Shown here: positions 37,742 through 46,511 of the stretch, piece by piece
Numbering within the stretch: the first letter of the stretch is position 1
Layout of the letters: the number at the start of each line of letters is the position of its first letter
NCBI RefSeq assembly: GCF_027213785.1
Contig: NZ_JAPWGO010000001.1
Span: forward strand, 252,007 to 316,006
DNA from: Limimaricola sp. G21655-S1
GTDB lineage: Bacteria; Pseudomonadota; Alphaproteobacteria; Rhodobacterales; Rhodobacteraceae
Reading direction: 5' to 3'
Length of the DNA stretch: 64,000 bases
Position numbers and translations under genes: made by a program
Notes under the pieces: model-generated
The model's input: only the letters and a program-made list of their open reading frames with translations
Told to the model about the DNA's origin: nothing
The model's database searches: none

Positions 37742-39625
37742 ATGGACCGCATGACCGAGACCCAGACCGATACCCCGAAGGCACCACTGACCGGACATGA
37801 GCTGATCCGCTCGCAGCTGCGGCTGATCGACGGCTCGCCCGGCGTCTACCGGATGCTCGATGCCGAAAGCCGGGTGCTCTATGTCGGCAAGGCGCGCAAC
37901 CTGCGGGCCCGGGTGTCGAGTTATGCCCGCCCCAGCGGGCATTCGGGCCGGATCGCGCGGATGATCCGCGAGACCGCCTCGATGATGTTTCTCACCACGC
38001 GGACCGAGACCGAGGCGCTGCTGCTGGAGCAGAACCTCATCAAGCAGCTCAAGCCGCGCTACAACGTGCTCCTGCGCGATGACAAGTCGTTCCCCAACAT
38101 CCACATTTCGGATCACGCGTTTCCGCAGATCGGCAAGCATCGCGGCGCCCGCAAGGGGCCGGGGCAGTTCTTCGGACCCTTCGCCAGCGCCGGCGCGGTG
38201 AACCGGACGCTGAACCAGCTGCAGAAGGCGTTCCTCCTGCGCAACTGCACGGATTCGGTGTTCGAGGGCCGCACCCGACCCTGCCTGCTGCACCAGATCA
38301 AGCGCTGTTCGGCGCCCTGCACCGGCGAGATCAACGCCGAGGATTACGCGCGTTCGGTCGATGACGCGGTGCGGTTCCTGTCGGGCAAGTCGACCCAGGT
38401 GCAGGAGGTGCTCGGCCGCCAGATGGCCGAGGCCTCGGAGAACATGGAGTTCGAGCGCGCCGCCGCCCTGCGCGACCGGATCCGGGCGCTGACGCAGGTG
38501 CAAACCGCGCAGGGTATCAACCCGCGCGGCGTTTCCGAGGCCGACGTGATCGCGCTTCATCTCGAGGGCGGACAGGCCTGCGTGCAAGTGTTCTTCATTC
38601 GCGGCAACCAGAACTGGGGCAACCGCGACTACTACCCCCGCGTTTCGGGGGAGGAGGACCCTGCCGAGGTGATGCAGGCCTTCGTGGGCCAGTTCTACGC
38701 GGACCGCGAACCGCCGCGCCAGCTGATCCTGAGCCATGGGCTCGACGATCCCGATCTGGTGGTCGAGGCGCTGAGCGAGAAGCTTGGCCGCAAGGTCGAG
38801 GTTCTGGTGCCGCAGCGGGGCGAGAAGGCCGAGCTTGTCGAGGGCGCCCAGCGCAACGCCCGCGAGAGCCTCGCGCGGCGGATGTCCGAGACGGCGACGC
38901 AGGCAAAGCTGCTGCGCGGCCTCGCCGAGGCTTTCGGTCTCGACGAGGCGCCGCGCCGGATCGAGGTCTACGACAACTCTCATATCATGGGCACCGACGC
39001 GGTCGGCGGCATGATCGTCGCGGGACCCGAGGGCTTCGAGAAGAGCCAGTACCGCAAGTTCAACATCAAGGGCACCGAGATCACGCCGGGCGACGATTTC
39101 GGCATGATGAAGGAGGTGCTGACGCGTCGTTTCTCGCGGCTGCTCAAGGAGGATCCGAACCGCGAGAGCCCGTCTTGGCCGGACCTGCTGCTGATCGATG
39201 GCGGTGCCGGGCAGGTCAGCGCGGTGCAGCAGATCCTCGACGAGTTGGGTGTCGACGACGTGGCGATGATCGGCGTCGCCAAGGGGGTGGATCGCGATCA
39301 CGGCAAGGAGGAGTTCCACCGCACCGGCATGCGGCCCTTCGCGTTGCCGCGCAACGACCCGGTGCTCTACTTCATCCAGCGGCTGCGCGACGAGGCGCAC
39401 CGTTTCGCCATCGGCACGCACCGTGCCAAGCGGTCCAAATCCGTGGGCGCGACGCCACTGGACGAAATCGCCGGCGTGGGCGCCACGCGCAAGCGCGCGC
39501 TGCTGGCGCATTTCGGCTCGGCCAAGGCGGTGAGCCGCGCCAACCTCGCCGATCTCAAGGCGGTGCAAGGCATCTCGGAAAGCCTCGCGGAGAAGATCTA
39601 CGGCCATTTCCACGAGAACGGCTGA
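37742..39625 (+). CDS. uvrC: UvrABC excinuclease subunit C
   Basis: A 627-aa nucleotide-excision-repair nuclease that cuts on both sides of a UvrB-bound lesion. It shows the GIY-YIG domain (about 30-115: [20 protein letters not shown]), a cysteine/KQ region ([18 protein letters not shown]), a UVR domain (about 205-245), the RNase H-like domain ([30 protein letters not shown]) and tandem helix-hairpin-helix motifs at the end ([31 protein letters not shown]). The length is normal for the family. A palindromic repeat separates it from pgsA. Confidence 0.97.
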   Translation: MDRMTETQTDTPKAPLTGHELIRSQLRLIDGSPGVYRMLDAESRVLYVGKARNLRARVSSYARPSGHSGRIARMIRETASMMFLTTRTETEALLLEQNLIKQLKPRYNVLLRDDKSFPNIHISDHAFPQIGKHRGARKGPGQFFGPFASAGAVNRTLNQLQKAFLLRNCTDSVFEGRTRPCLLHQIKRCSAPCTGEINAEDYARSVDDAVRFLSGKSTQVQEVLGRQMAEASENMEFERAAALRDRIRALTQVQTAQGINPRGVSEADVIALHLEGGQACVQVFFIRGNQNWGNRDYYPRVSGEEDPAEVMQAFVGQFYADREPPRQLILSHGLDDPDLVVEALSEKLGRKVEVLVPQRGEKAELVEGAQRNARESLARRMSETATQAKLLRGLAEAFGLDEAPRRIEVYDNSHIMGTDAVGGMIVAGPEGFEKSQYRKFNIKGTEITPGDDFGMMKEVLTRRFSRLLKEDPNRESPSWPDLLLIDGGAGQVSAVQQILDELGVDDVAMIGVAKGVDRDHGKEEFHRTGMRPFALPRNDPVLYFIQRLRDEAHRFAIGTHRAKRSKSVGATPLDEIAGVGATRKRALLAHFGSAKAVSRANLADLKAVQGISESLAEKIYGHFHENG

Positions 39626-39636
39626 TCGCTTCGCAG

Positions 39637-39738
39637 CGACTTTGTTCCGAAAATACGCCCGCCGGAGGCGGACACCCGGCTCACCACGGGCACGCTCCTG
39701 ACCGGCCGGGCGCCATGCGTATTTGAAGAACAAAGTCG
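39637..39738. repeat. Long imperfect palindrome between uvrC and pgsA
   Basis: Arms CGACTTTGTTC + AAATACGC (39637-39647, 39651-39658) and GCGTATTT + GAACAAAGTCG (39717-39724, 39728-39738) give 19 paired bases with a symmetric 3-nt internal loop, enclosing about 58 GC-rich nt with smaller hairpins (CCGCC-GGA-GGCGG). Terminal inverted repeats of a 102-bp unit with no ORF are the shape of a REP/MITE-like intergenic element; it could also be a terminator for uvrC. Confidence 0.55.
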
Positions 39739-39811
39739 GGGCATGGCGCGCCAGCCATCGATCGGCCGCTGGCTATGGCAAGACCGGGGGGAGCGCGCTA
39801 TCTCTTGGCCC

Positions 39812-40507
39812 ATGACATGGACCCTGCCCAATATCCTCACCGTGCTTCGCCTGTTCGCCGCGCCCGGCGTCGCGGTGATGTTCCTCTTCTTCATCCGGCC
39901 ATGGGCCGACTGGTTCGCGCTGGTGCTTTTCGTCACCGCGGCGGTGACCGATTTCGTCGATGGCTACCTTGCCCGCGCCTGGAAACAGGAATCGAAGTTC
40001 GGCGCGATGCTCGACCCGATCGCCGACAAGGCGATGGTGATCATCGCGCTTCTGGTCATCACCGGCTTTTCGGGAATGAACCCGTGGATCCTGCTGCCCG
40101 CGACGCTGATCCTGTTCCGCGAGGTCTTCGTCTCGGGGCTGCGCGAGTTTCTGGGCTCCAAGGCGGGGCTGTTGAAGGTGACGAAGCTTGCCAAGTGGAA
40201 GACCACCGCGCAGATGGTGGCCATCGCTGTTCTGTTCTCTACCGGTGCCTTCGAGCATTATTTCGTCATGGAGAGCATCGGCATGGACGAGACCATGGTC
40301 GAGTCGATCTTGTCGGGTGGCACGCCTGACGAGGTCGGGCTGGTCTGGAAATACTGGGGCATGATCATCAGCTGGTGGACCGGCATCGTGCTCTTGTGGC
40401 TGGCGGCGATCCTGACGCTGATGACCGGCTGGGACTACTTCTCGAAGGCGCTGCCTTTCCTGCGCGACGCGCCGCAGCCCGACCCGTCCGAGAGGCATGC
40501 GCCATGA
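39812..40507 (+). CDS. pgsA: CDP-diacylglycerol-glycerol-3-phosphate 3-phosphatidyltransferase
   Basis: A 231-aa membrane enzyme making phosphatidylglycerophosphate, the first committed step to phosphatidylglycerol. The CDP-alcohol phosphotransferase signature D-x2-D-G-x2-A-R-x8-G-x3-D-x3-D is present (DFVDGYLARAW, KFGAMLDPIADK). The family N-terminus is MTWTLPNILTVLRL, so the start at 39812 was preferred over 39743, although neither has a strong ribosome-binding site. The ATG of moaD overlaps its stop. It has a somewhat long hydrophilic insertion between the last helices (HYFVMESIGMDETMVESILS). Confidence 0.95.
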   Translation: MTWTLPNILTVLRLFAAPGVAVMFLFFIRPWADWFALVLFVTAAVTDFVDGYLARAWKQESKFGAMLDPIADKAMVIIALLVITGFSGMNPWILLPATLILFREVFVSGLREFLGSKAGLLKVTKLAKWKTTAQMVAIAVLFSTGAFEHYFVMESIGMDETMVESILSGGTPDEVGLVWKYWGMIISWWTGIVLLWLAAILTLMTGWDYFSKALPFLRDAPQPDPSERHAP

Positions 40508-40752
40508 TCGACGTCGTCTATTTCGCTTGGGTGCGCGAACGCATCGGCCTGCCGCGTGAGCGGATCGAGACCGAGGCCGCCACCGTCGCCGATCTGGTCG
40601 AGGAGCTGCGGGGCCGCGAAGAGCGCTACGCCGCGGCCTTCGCCGACACCTCGGCGCTGCGGGTGGCGCTCGACCAGGAGCTGTCGGAGTTCGACGCGGA
40701 CCTCGCCGGCGTGCGCGAGGTCGCCTTCTTCCCGCCGATGACCGGGGGCTGA
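40504..40752 (+). CDS. moaD: Molybdopterin synthase small subunit
   Basis: An 82-aa ubiquitin-fold sulfur carrier that ends in the required Gly-Gly (FFPPMTGG), the residue thiocarboxylated for molybdopterin synthesis. It starts by overlapping the pgsA stop (ATGA) and is followed after one nucleotide by moaE, its partner. Confidence 0.95.
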   Translation: MIDVVYFAWVRERIGLPRERIETEAATVADLVEELRGREERYAAAFADTSALRVALDQELSEFDADLAGVREVAFFPPMTGG

Positions 40753-40753
40753 G

Positions 40754-41194
40754 ATGAAGATCTCGGTGCAGGAGGGGCCGTTCGACGCGGGCGCCGAGCT
40801 CGATGCCTTCAGCCATGGCCGTCACGAGGTCGGGGCCATCGTCAGCTTTACCGGAATCGTGCGCGACCGCGCAGGCGGGCTGGTGCGCATGGAGATCGAG
40901 CATTACCCGGGCATGACCGAGAAGGCGATCGCCGAGATCGCCGAACAGGCCAAGGCGCGCTGGCAGCTTGCGGACCTCTTGGTGATCCACCGCCACGGGG
41001 CGCTGCCGCTGGGCCAGCCGATCATGATGGTGGCGACGGCGGCGGCGCATCGCCGCGCCGCTTTCGACGCCGCAGAATACCTGATGGACTATCTCAAATC
41101 CCGCGCGCCCTTCTGGAAGAAGGAGGTGACGCGAACCGGCGAGCATTGGGTCGAGGCCACGCCTGAGGACGAGGACGCGTTGTCGCGCTGGTAG
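40754..41194 (+). CDS. moaE: Molybdopterin synthase catalytic subunit
   Basis: A 146-aa protein: MKISVQEGPFDAGAELDAFS, GAIVSFTGIVRD, LEIEHYPGM-like MEIEHYPGMTEKA, VIHRHGALPLGQP, and PFWKKEVTRTGEHWV with the conserved Lys residues. With MoaD it makes molybdopterin from precursor Z. It follows moaD by one nucleotide. A mobA-like gene for the later guanylylation step lies at 54132-54746. Confidence 0.96.
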   Translation: MKISVQEGPFDAGAELDAFSHGRHEVGAIVSFTGIVRDRAGGLVRMEIEHYPGMTEKAIAEIAEQAKARWQLADLLVIHRHGALPLGQPIMMVATAAAHRRAAFDAAEYLMDYLKSRAPFWKKEVTRTGEHWVEATPEDEDALSRW

Positions 41195-41261
41195 TACCGT
41201 TTACCCGGTATTAGGACGGAATCCGGCAGGATCGCGGAGCCATCCCAGTCAGGGGCTCGCC

Positions 41262-42068
41262 ATGCAGTCCGAGGCCGACCCGCCCGCCGATCCCTTCGCC
41301 CATGCCATGGCGCTCGACGCGGCCGACATCCCACAGCTCGTGCGCGCCGCGCTGGCCGACCGGCGCACCGAGCTTGCCTATCAGCCGGTGATCGTGGCGA
41401 AGACCGGGGCCACCGTCTTTCACGAGGGGCTGATCCGGCTGCGCGACCAAGCCGGGCGGCTGCTGCCGGCACGGCATTTCCTGCCGGGGGTCGAGGAAAC
41501 GGATCTGGGCCGCGATCTCGATCGCGCGGCGTTGCGAGAGGGACTTGAGGCGCTGCGACGCGACACGCATCTCAGGCTTTCGATCAACATGTCGGCCCGT
41601 TCGATCGGCGATGGGCGCTGGCGTCGGACGCTGCAGGACGGGCTCGACCGCGGGCCCGATCTCGGGGAGCGGCTGATCCTCGAGATCTCGGAAGGCTCGG
41701 CGATGATCCTGCCCGAACTGGTCGGCCGCTTCATGAGCGAGATACGGCCCCGCGGGGTGAGCTTTGTCCTCGACGAATTCGGAGCAGGTCGTACGGCATT
41801 CCGGCACCTGCGCGGCTTCCTGTTCGACATCGCCAAGATCGATCCGCATTTCGTGCGTGGCATCGGCGGCGACCCCGACAATCAGGTGCTTTGCGGCGCG
41901 CTGGTCGCCGTGGCGCGGCAGCTTGGCATGGCCTCGATCGCCTGCGGTGTCGAAACCGAAGCGGAGGCACGGATGCTGGGTCGGATCGGCGTGGACTGCA
42001 TGCAGGGCTATCTCTGGGGGCGTCCGGCCAGGCAGCCCCGCCCGGCGGTCCGAATGCCGTTGCCCTGA
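41262..42068 (+). CDS. EAL-domain protein, cyclic-di-GMP phosphodiesterase-like (altered motif)
   Basis: A 268-aa EAL domain without a GGDEF or sensor part. The catalytic EAL reads EGL (Glu55 in FHEGLIRL). Asn in SINMSAR, Glu in LEISEGSA, Lys in IAKIDPHF, Glu in GVETEAEA and the QGY motif are kept, but DDFG is DEFG (second Asp to Glu). Activity is therefore uncertain: it may be a slow phosphodiesterase or a c-di-GMP sensor. It stands alone between moaE and phaA with its own 67-nt leader. Control of the exopolysaccharide or motility is a possible role. Confidence 0.82.
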   Translation: MQSEADPPADPFAHAMALDAADIPQLVRAALADRRTELAYQPVIVAKTGATVFHEGLIRLRDQAGRLLPARHFLPGVEETDLGRDLDRAALREGLEALRRDTHLRLSINMSARSIGDGRWRRTLQDGLDRGPDLGERLILEISEGSAMILPELVGRFMSEIRPRGVSFVLDEFGAGRTAFRHLRGFLFDIAKIDPHFVRGIGGDPDNQVLCGALVAVARQLGMASIACGVETEAEARMLGRIGVDCMQGYLWGRPARQPRPAVRMPLP

Positions 42069-42143
42069 CGGCAGAGGCTGGTAGGCTCGGCTCCGATCCG
42101 GGTTCCCCGGCGTGAGCCGGCCCCGCCTGTCAGGGAGAGTTTC

Positions 42144-43319
42144 ATGACCAATGTCGTAATCGCCTCGGCCGCTCGCACCGCGGTGGGCAGCTTCGGTGGC
42201 GCTTTTGCCAACACCCCCGCGCACCAGCTCGGCGCGGCCGTGCTCGAGGAGGTCGTGTCGCGCGCCGGCGTCGACAAGTCCGAGGTGAGCGAGACGATCC
42301 TGGGGCAGGTGCTGACCGCCGCGCAGGGCCAGAACCCGGCCCGGCAGGCGCATATCCTCGCCGGCCTGCCGCAGGAATCGGCGGCTTGGGGGCTGAACCA
42401 GGTCTGCGGCTCGGGGCTGCGCGCGGTGGCGCTCGGCGCCCAGCACATCCAGCTCGGCGATGCCGGGATCGTCTGTGCAGGCGGACAGGAGAGCATGTCG
42501 ATGGCGCCGCATGCCCAGACCCTGCGCCAAGGCCAGAAGATGGGCGACATGAAGCTCGTCGACACGATGATCAAGGACGGCCTCTGGGACGCCTTCAACG
42601 ACTACCACATGGGCACCACTGCCGAGAACGTGGCGAGCCGTCACCAGATCACCCGCGACATGCAGGACGAGTTCGCGGTGAAAAGCCAGAACAAGGCCGA
42701 GGCGGCGCAGAAGGACGGCCGGTTCAAGGACGAGATCGTCCCATTCACCGTCAAGACCCGCAAGGGCGACATCGTCACCGATGCCGACGAATACATCCGC
42801 CACGGCGCCACGATCGACGCCATGGCCAAGCTGCGCCCGGCCTTTGCCAAGGACGGTTCGGTCACCGCGGGCAACGCCTCGGGCCTCAATGACGGTGCTG
42901 CCGCGACCCTGCTGATGTCGCTCGACGAGGCGAACCGGCGCGGGATCAAGCCGCTCGGCCGCATCGCCGCCTACGCCACCGCCGGTCTCGACCCGGCCTA
43001 TATGGGCGAGGGTCCGATCTATGCCTCGAAGAAGGCGCTGGAAAAGGCGGGCTGGTCGGTTGACGACCTCGACCTGATCGAGGCCAACGAGGCCTTCGCC
43101 GCGCAGGCCCTCGCCGTGAACAAGGAGATGGGCTGGGATCCCGAGAAGGTGAACGTCAATGGCGGCGCCATCGCCATCGGCCACCCGATCGGCGCCAGCG
43201 GCTGCCGGGTGCTGGTCACCTTGCTGCACGAAATGGCGCGCCGCGATGCCAAGAAAGGCCTCGCCACGCTCTGCATCGGCGGCGGCATGGGCGTCGCTCT
43301 TTGCATCGAGCGCGATTGA
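42144..43319 (+). CDS. phaA: Acetyl-CoA acetyltransferase (beta-ketothiolase)
   Basis: A 391-aa thiolase joining two acetyl-CoA into acetoacetyl-CoA, the first step of polyhydroxybutyrate synthesis. The nucleophile is Cys88 in [13 protein letters not shown]; the [22 protein letters not shown] (His) and [10 protein letters not shown] (Cys) motifs are intact. It starts behind GGGAGAG. Its stop codon overlaps the ATG of a patatin-like gene (TGATG), and phaB follows. Confidence 0.95.
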   Translation: MTNVVIASAARTAVGSFGGAFANTPAHQLGAAVLEEVVSRAGVDKSEVSETILGQVLTAAQGQNPARQAHILAGLPQESAAWGLNQVCGSGLRAVALGAQHIQLGDAGIVCAGGQESMSMAPHAQTLRQGQKMGDMKLVDTMIKDGLWDAFNDYHMGTTAENVASRHQITRDMQDEFAVKSQNKAEAAQKDGRFKDEIVPFTVKTRKGDIVTDADEYIRHGATIDAMAKLRPAFAKDGSVTAGNASGLNDGAAATLLMSLDEANRRGIKPLGRIAAYATAGLDPAYMGEGPIYASKKALEKAGWSVDDLDLIEANEAFAAQALAVNKEMGWDPEKVNVNGGAIAIGHPIGASGCRVLVTLLHEMARRDAKKGLATLCIGGGMGVALCIERD

Positions 43320-44146
43320 TGCCTTGGACCGCCCCCCGACAGCTCGTTTTCTCGGGGGGCGGTCTGCGCTGCTTCTGGCAGGGTGGCTTCATGGAGGTCC
43401 TCGGCCGCCATGCCAGCATCGCGCCGCAGCGTATCGCCGGCGTTTCGGGCGGCGCCTTGTCGGCGGCCTGCCATGTCGCGGGACGCGAAAGGGTTCTGCT
43501 CGACGCGATGTGCGAGGCGTTCGAGGAGCAGGACAGCAATCTGTTCGATCGCGAGGCGGGCGGCATCAGCCCGCATCAACGGATATACTGCAAGGTCGTC
43601 TCCAAGGTGCTCGACGAGGAGGCCGCACGGAAGGTGGCCGAGGGACCGCAGCTGCAGATTCTGATCGCGCATCCGCCGGCGGGCGGGCTGCCCAAGATCA
43701 GCGGCGTCGCGGCCACCGTCGCCTATGAGGCGGAACTTCACCTGATCAATTCACCGCATTTTTCCTGGGCCGCGAAGCTCGGTCTCGAACACGGGCTCGT
43801 CGATGCGCGGGCGGCCGCGCGCGACGGACGGCTGGTCGATCTGGTTTGTGCGGCGGCGGTGATTCCGCCGATTTTCGAGCCGCCCGATTGGGATGGCCGC
43901 CCGGTCGTCGACGGTGGCATGGCCGACCAGGCGCCGATGCCGGAGCCCGATGAAGGCGAGACTCTCGTGCTCCTCACCCGTCACTACCGCAGGTTGCCGG
44001 ATGTGCCGGGGCGGCGCTACGTGATGCCCACCGACGAAACGCCTGCCGACAAGATCGATTTCACCGATCCCGAGAAGCTGCGCCGCACCTGGGATCAGGG
44101 AATGCGCGACGGCGAGGCCTTTTGCGACGAGCTTGGGCTTGCTTGA
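43319..44146 (+). CDS. Patatin-like phospholipase in the phaA-phaB operon
   Basis: A 275-aa patatin-family hydrolase: oxyanion GGGLRC near residue 12, Ser43 in GVSGG, and Asp198 in VVDGGMADQ, forming the Ser-Asp dyad. The ATG overlaps the phaA stop and phaB follows 58 nt later, so it sits inside the PHB-synthesis pair. It could hydrolyse lipid or polyester; a PHB-granule role is inference from position. The start at 43301 would overlap phaA further and was rejected. Confidence 0.85.
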   Translation: MPWTAPRQLVFSGGGLRCFWQGGFMEVLGRHASIAPQRIAGVSGGALSAACHVAGRERVLLDAMCEAFEEQDSNLFDREAGGISPHQRIYCKVVSKVLDEEAARKVAEGPQLQILIAHPPAGGLPKISGVAATVAYEAELHLINSPHFSWAAKLGLEHGLVDARAAARDGRLVDLVCAAAVIPPIFEPPDWDGRPVVDGGMADQAPMPEPDEGETLVLLTRHYRRLPDVPGRRYVMPTDETPADKIDFTDPEKLRRTWDQGMRDGEAFCDELGLA

Positions 44147-44204
44147 CCCAGCGTGATGCGAGAGGGTCAATATAGACCACTTTGCAAGGCGAGGGAGAGC
44201 GGAC

Positions 44205-44930
44205 ATGGCACGCACGGCATTGGTGACAGGGGGCAGCCGGGGAATCGGCGCCGCCATTTCGAAGGCGCTCAAGGCGGAAGGATATAATGTCGTCGCAACC
44301 TACGCGGGCAACGACGAAAAGGCGCGTGCCTTCACTGACGAGACCGGGATTGCCACCTACAAATGGGATGTCGGCGACTACGAGGCCTGCAAGGCCGGCA
44401 TCGCCCATGTCGAGGAAGAGCACGGTCCGGTCGACATCCTTGTGAACAACGCCGGCATCACCCGCGACGCGCCATTCCACAAGATGACGCCGCAGCAATG
44501 GCGCGAGGTGATCGACACCAACCTGACGGGTCTGTTCAACATGACGCATTGCGTCTGGCCGGGTCTGCGCGAGCGCAAGTTCGGTCGCATCGTCAACATC
44601 TCCTCGATCAACGGGCAGAAGGGTCAGTTCGCGCAGGCCAATTACGCCGCCGCCAAGGCCGGCGACATCGGCTTCACCAAGGCGTTGGCGCAGGAGGGCG
44701 CGCGCGCCGGCATCACCGTGAACGCGATCTGCCCGGGCTACATCAACACCGAGATGATGAGCACCATTCCTGAAAAGGTGATGAACGAGGTGATCCTGCC
44801 GCAGATCCCGGTGGGCCGTCTCGGCGAAGCCGAGGAAATCGCGCGTTGCGTGGTGTTCCTTGCCTCGGAGCAGGCGGGCTTCATCACCGGCTCGACGCTC
44901 TCGGCGAATGGCGGTCAGTACCTGGCCTGA
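44205..44930 (+). CDS. phaB: Acetoacetyl-CoA reductase
   Basis: A 241-aa NADPH-dependent SDR reducing acetoacetyl-CoA to (R)-3-hydroxybutyryl-CoA. The motifs TGGSRGIGAAIS, NNAGITRDA, NISSINGQKGQFAQANYAAAKAG (read as Ser, Tyr-xxx-Lys) and CPGYINTEM match the PhaB group. A GGGAGAG site precedes the ATG. The PHB synthase phaC is not in this window. Confidence 0.95.
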   Translation: MARTALVTGGSRGIGAAISKALKAEGYNVVATYAGNDEKARAFTDETGIATYKWDVGDYEACKAGIAHVEEEHGPVDILVNNAGITRDAPFHKMTPQQWREVIDTNLTGLFNMTHCVWPGLRERKFGRIVNISSINGQKGQFAQANYAAAKAGDIGFTKALAQEGARAGITVNAICPGYINTEMMSTIPEKVMNEVILPQIPVGRLGEAEEIARCVVFLASEQAGFITGSTLSANGGQYLA

Positions 44931-44950
44931 GATCCTGCCGACCGGAACAT

Positions 44951-44977
44951 CGGGCGGGCGCCGGCGGCGCCTGCCCG
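44951..44977 (+). terminator. Hairpin after phaB
   Basis: CGGGCGGGCGCC and GGCGCCTGCCCG form a GC-rich stem 20 nt after the phaB stop. No T-tract follows, so a Rho-assisted or stabilising role is more likely than intrinsic termination. Confidence 0.45.
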
Positions 44978-45083
44978 AGCGCGGATGCGCACAACGATGC
45001 CTGCCAGAGGTCGCTCAGCGTCGCATGGCCGGAAATCGTCGCTGACAGGCAAAGCGGGCCCACCAGCGAGTTCACCCCTGCAA

Positions 45084-45124
45084 AGAAAAACGGGCGCCCG
45101 TTGCTCTGCCGCGGGCACCCGTCG
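45084..45124 (-). terminator. Intrinsic terminator of ydcH
   Basis: Read on the minus strand: stem ACGGGTGCCCG/CGGGCGCCCGT (45114-45124 with 45092-45102) followed by TTTTTCTTT (45084-45092). This is a textbook terminator 85 nt beyond the stop codon of the small minus-strand gene. Confidence 0.75.
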
Positions 45125-45208
45125 ATACGTGGATTAGCCGGATTTCCAGTACAGGCCATCCGATCGCGGGGAGGATGCGCGGCGGGGCGTCGCCGCCGCG
45201 CGGTAGCG

Positions 45209-45376
45209 CTAGTGCGGGCTGAGCCGCGTGATTTCTTCCTTAAGCATGAGCTTGCGCTTCTTCATCTGAGCGATCTCGAAGTCGCTGGTCGCAGGCGACC
45301 TCTGCGCCATCTCCACTTCCTGTGACAGGGTTTGATGTTTCCGGCGAAGTTCTTCCAGATGCGATGTCAGGCTCAT
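45209..45376 (-). CDS. ydcH: YdcH-family small protein (DUF465)
   Basis: A 55-aa protein (MSLTSHLEELRRKHQTLSQE, then EVEM..., DFEIAQMKKRKLMLKEEI, ending RLSPH) of the DUF465/YdcH family: two helices with LxxKHxxL and KKxKLxLKDEI motifs. The role of the family is not established. A GGGAG site lies 8 nt upstream of the ATG, and a good intrinsic terminator follows. It is transcribed alone. Confidence 0.9.
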   Translation of the reverse strand: MSLTSHLEELRRKHQTLSQEVEMAQRSPATSDFEIAQMKKRKLMLKEEITRLSPH

Positions 45377-45503
45377 GGACGTACTCCCGTGTCTGGTTTC
45401 GACCCTCCCAGTCGAGCACGGTTTTACAATTCTGTCACCTACGGGATGCGACGGATTGAACCAATGTTCAGGTAACCGGCGAAATTTTGCGTATCTTCAG
45501 CGT

Positions 45504-46268
45504 TCAGAGGCGCAATTTTTCCCCATGACGAAGAATTGCTTCGGCCTCGGGGGTGAAATCGGCCGAGTCGGACAGGTGCCGCGCTCCGGCATGGAGCACC
45601 AGCGGCGCGGCCAGCCGGAACGCCGCGCGGCCGCTCTGGCGCGCCGTGACGAGTACCCGTTCCGTATCGCGCCCCGCCCGTGACACCAGCGGTCGCACCG
45701 CGAGACCGCCCATGCGGCCATGCAGCGCCGCCACGATCTCGGGCAACCGCTCCGCGCGCTGGATCAGCGTCAGCCGCCCCAAGGGCGCCACCCGGCGCGC
45801 CATGGCGTCGATCCAGTCCGCGAGCGGCAGCGGCGCCCCGAAGGCGGTCTCCTTCGTCGCATCGGGGGCGGGGTGGGAATGGGCGCGGTCGAAATAGGGC
45901 GGGTTCGCGATGACATGGTCGTATCGCTTGGCGCGGATCTCGGGCGGCAGCCCGCGCAGATCGGCGGTGTGAATCGCCGCCGCCATGCCGTTCAGCACCG
46001 CGTTGCGCCGCGCCAGATCCGCATAGGGGGGCTGGATCTCGACGCCGGTGAGGTCGAGACTCGGCACCCGCGCCGCGAGGCACATCAGCGCCGCACCCGC
46101 GCCGCAACCGAGTTCGAGCACGCTTTGACCCGGCTCGGCAGGCACGGCAGCGGCAAGCAGCACCGGATCGGTCCCGGCCCGGTAGCCGCGCCGCGGTTGC
46201 AGCAGCACCACCCGCCCGCCAAGAAAGGCGTCGCGGGTCAGCGCCTCCTCAGCCCAGGTCGATGTCAT
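45504..46268 (-). CDS. TrmN6-like methyltransferase
   Basis: A 254-aa class I SAM-dependent methyltransferase related to tRNA1(Val) (adenine37-N6)-methyltransferase. LELGCGAGAALMCLA is the SAM loop; IANPPYFD gives the NPPY catalytic motif of N6-adenine methyltransferases. FLGGRVVLLQPRRGYRAGTDPVLLAAAV is the typical N-terminus (segments read from residue 16 on). It overlaps the DUF2007 gene upstream on the same strand by 20 nt. Confidence 0.9.
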   Translation of the reverse strand: MTSTWAEEALTRDAFLGGRVVLLQPRRGYRAGTDPVLLAAAVPAEPGQSVLELGCGAGAALMCLAARVPSLDLTGVEIQPPYADLARRNAVLNGMAAAIHTADLRGLPPEIRAKRYDHVIANPPYFDRAHSHPAPDATKETAFGAPLPLADWIDAMARRVAPLGRLTLIQRAERLPEIVAALHGRMGGLAVRPLVSRAGRDTERVLVTARQSGRAAFRLAAPLVLHAGARHLSDSADFTPEAEAILRHGEKLRL

Positions 46269-46461
46269 TGTCGCGCATCGCCCGCCGCGCCGCGGCCAGA
46301 TCGGCCTCGCGCACCATCAGACGGCGGGGCAGGATTCCGATCGAGCCTTCGAGGATGCTCGTGTTTACGTCCAACTCGAAGCAGTCTATACCCTCGCCGT
46401 TCAGAAGGGCGGTGGCAAAGGCGATGACCGTCGGGTCGTTGCTGCGCAGAAGCTCTTTCAT
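46249..46461 (-). CDS. DUF2007-domain protein
   Basis: A 70-aa protein (MKELLRSNDPTVIAFATALL, then LNGEGIDCFELDVNTSILEG ... RRLMV) matching the DUF2007 'putative signal-transducing protein' fold, a ferredoxin-like small domain. The start is ATG 46461; a TTG two codons earlier is unlikely. It overlaps the TrmN6-like gene, so the pair is coupled. It is divergent from ispB, with 50 nt between the starts. Confidence 0.85.
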   Translation of the reverse strand: MKELLRSNDPTVIAFATALLNGEGIDCFELDVNTSILEGSIGILPRRLMVREADLAAARRAMRDNDIDLG

Positions 46462-46511
46462 CCGCAACCAGCTAGGACGTTCCGGCGTCCTTGTCGAGAA
46501 GACCGCCGCCC

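Noticed and set aside
41211-43229. Minus-strand ORF of 672 codons across the EAL-like gene and phaA
   Set aside because: Covers two unrelated, well-supported + strand genes; shadow frame.
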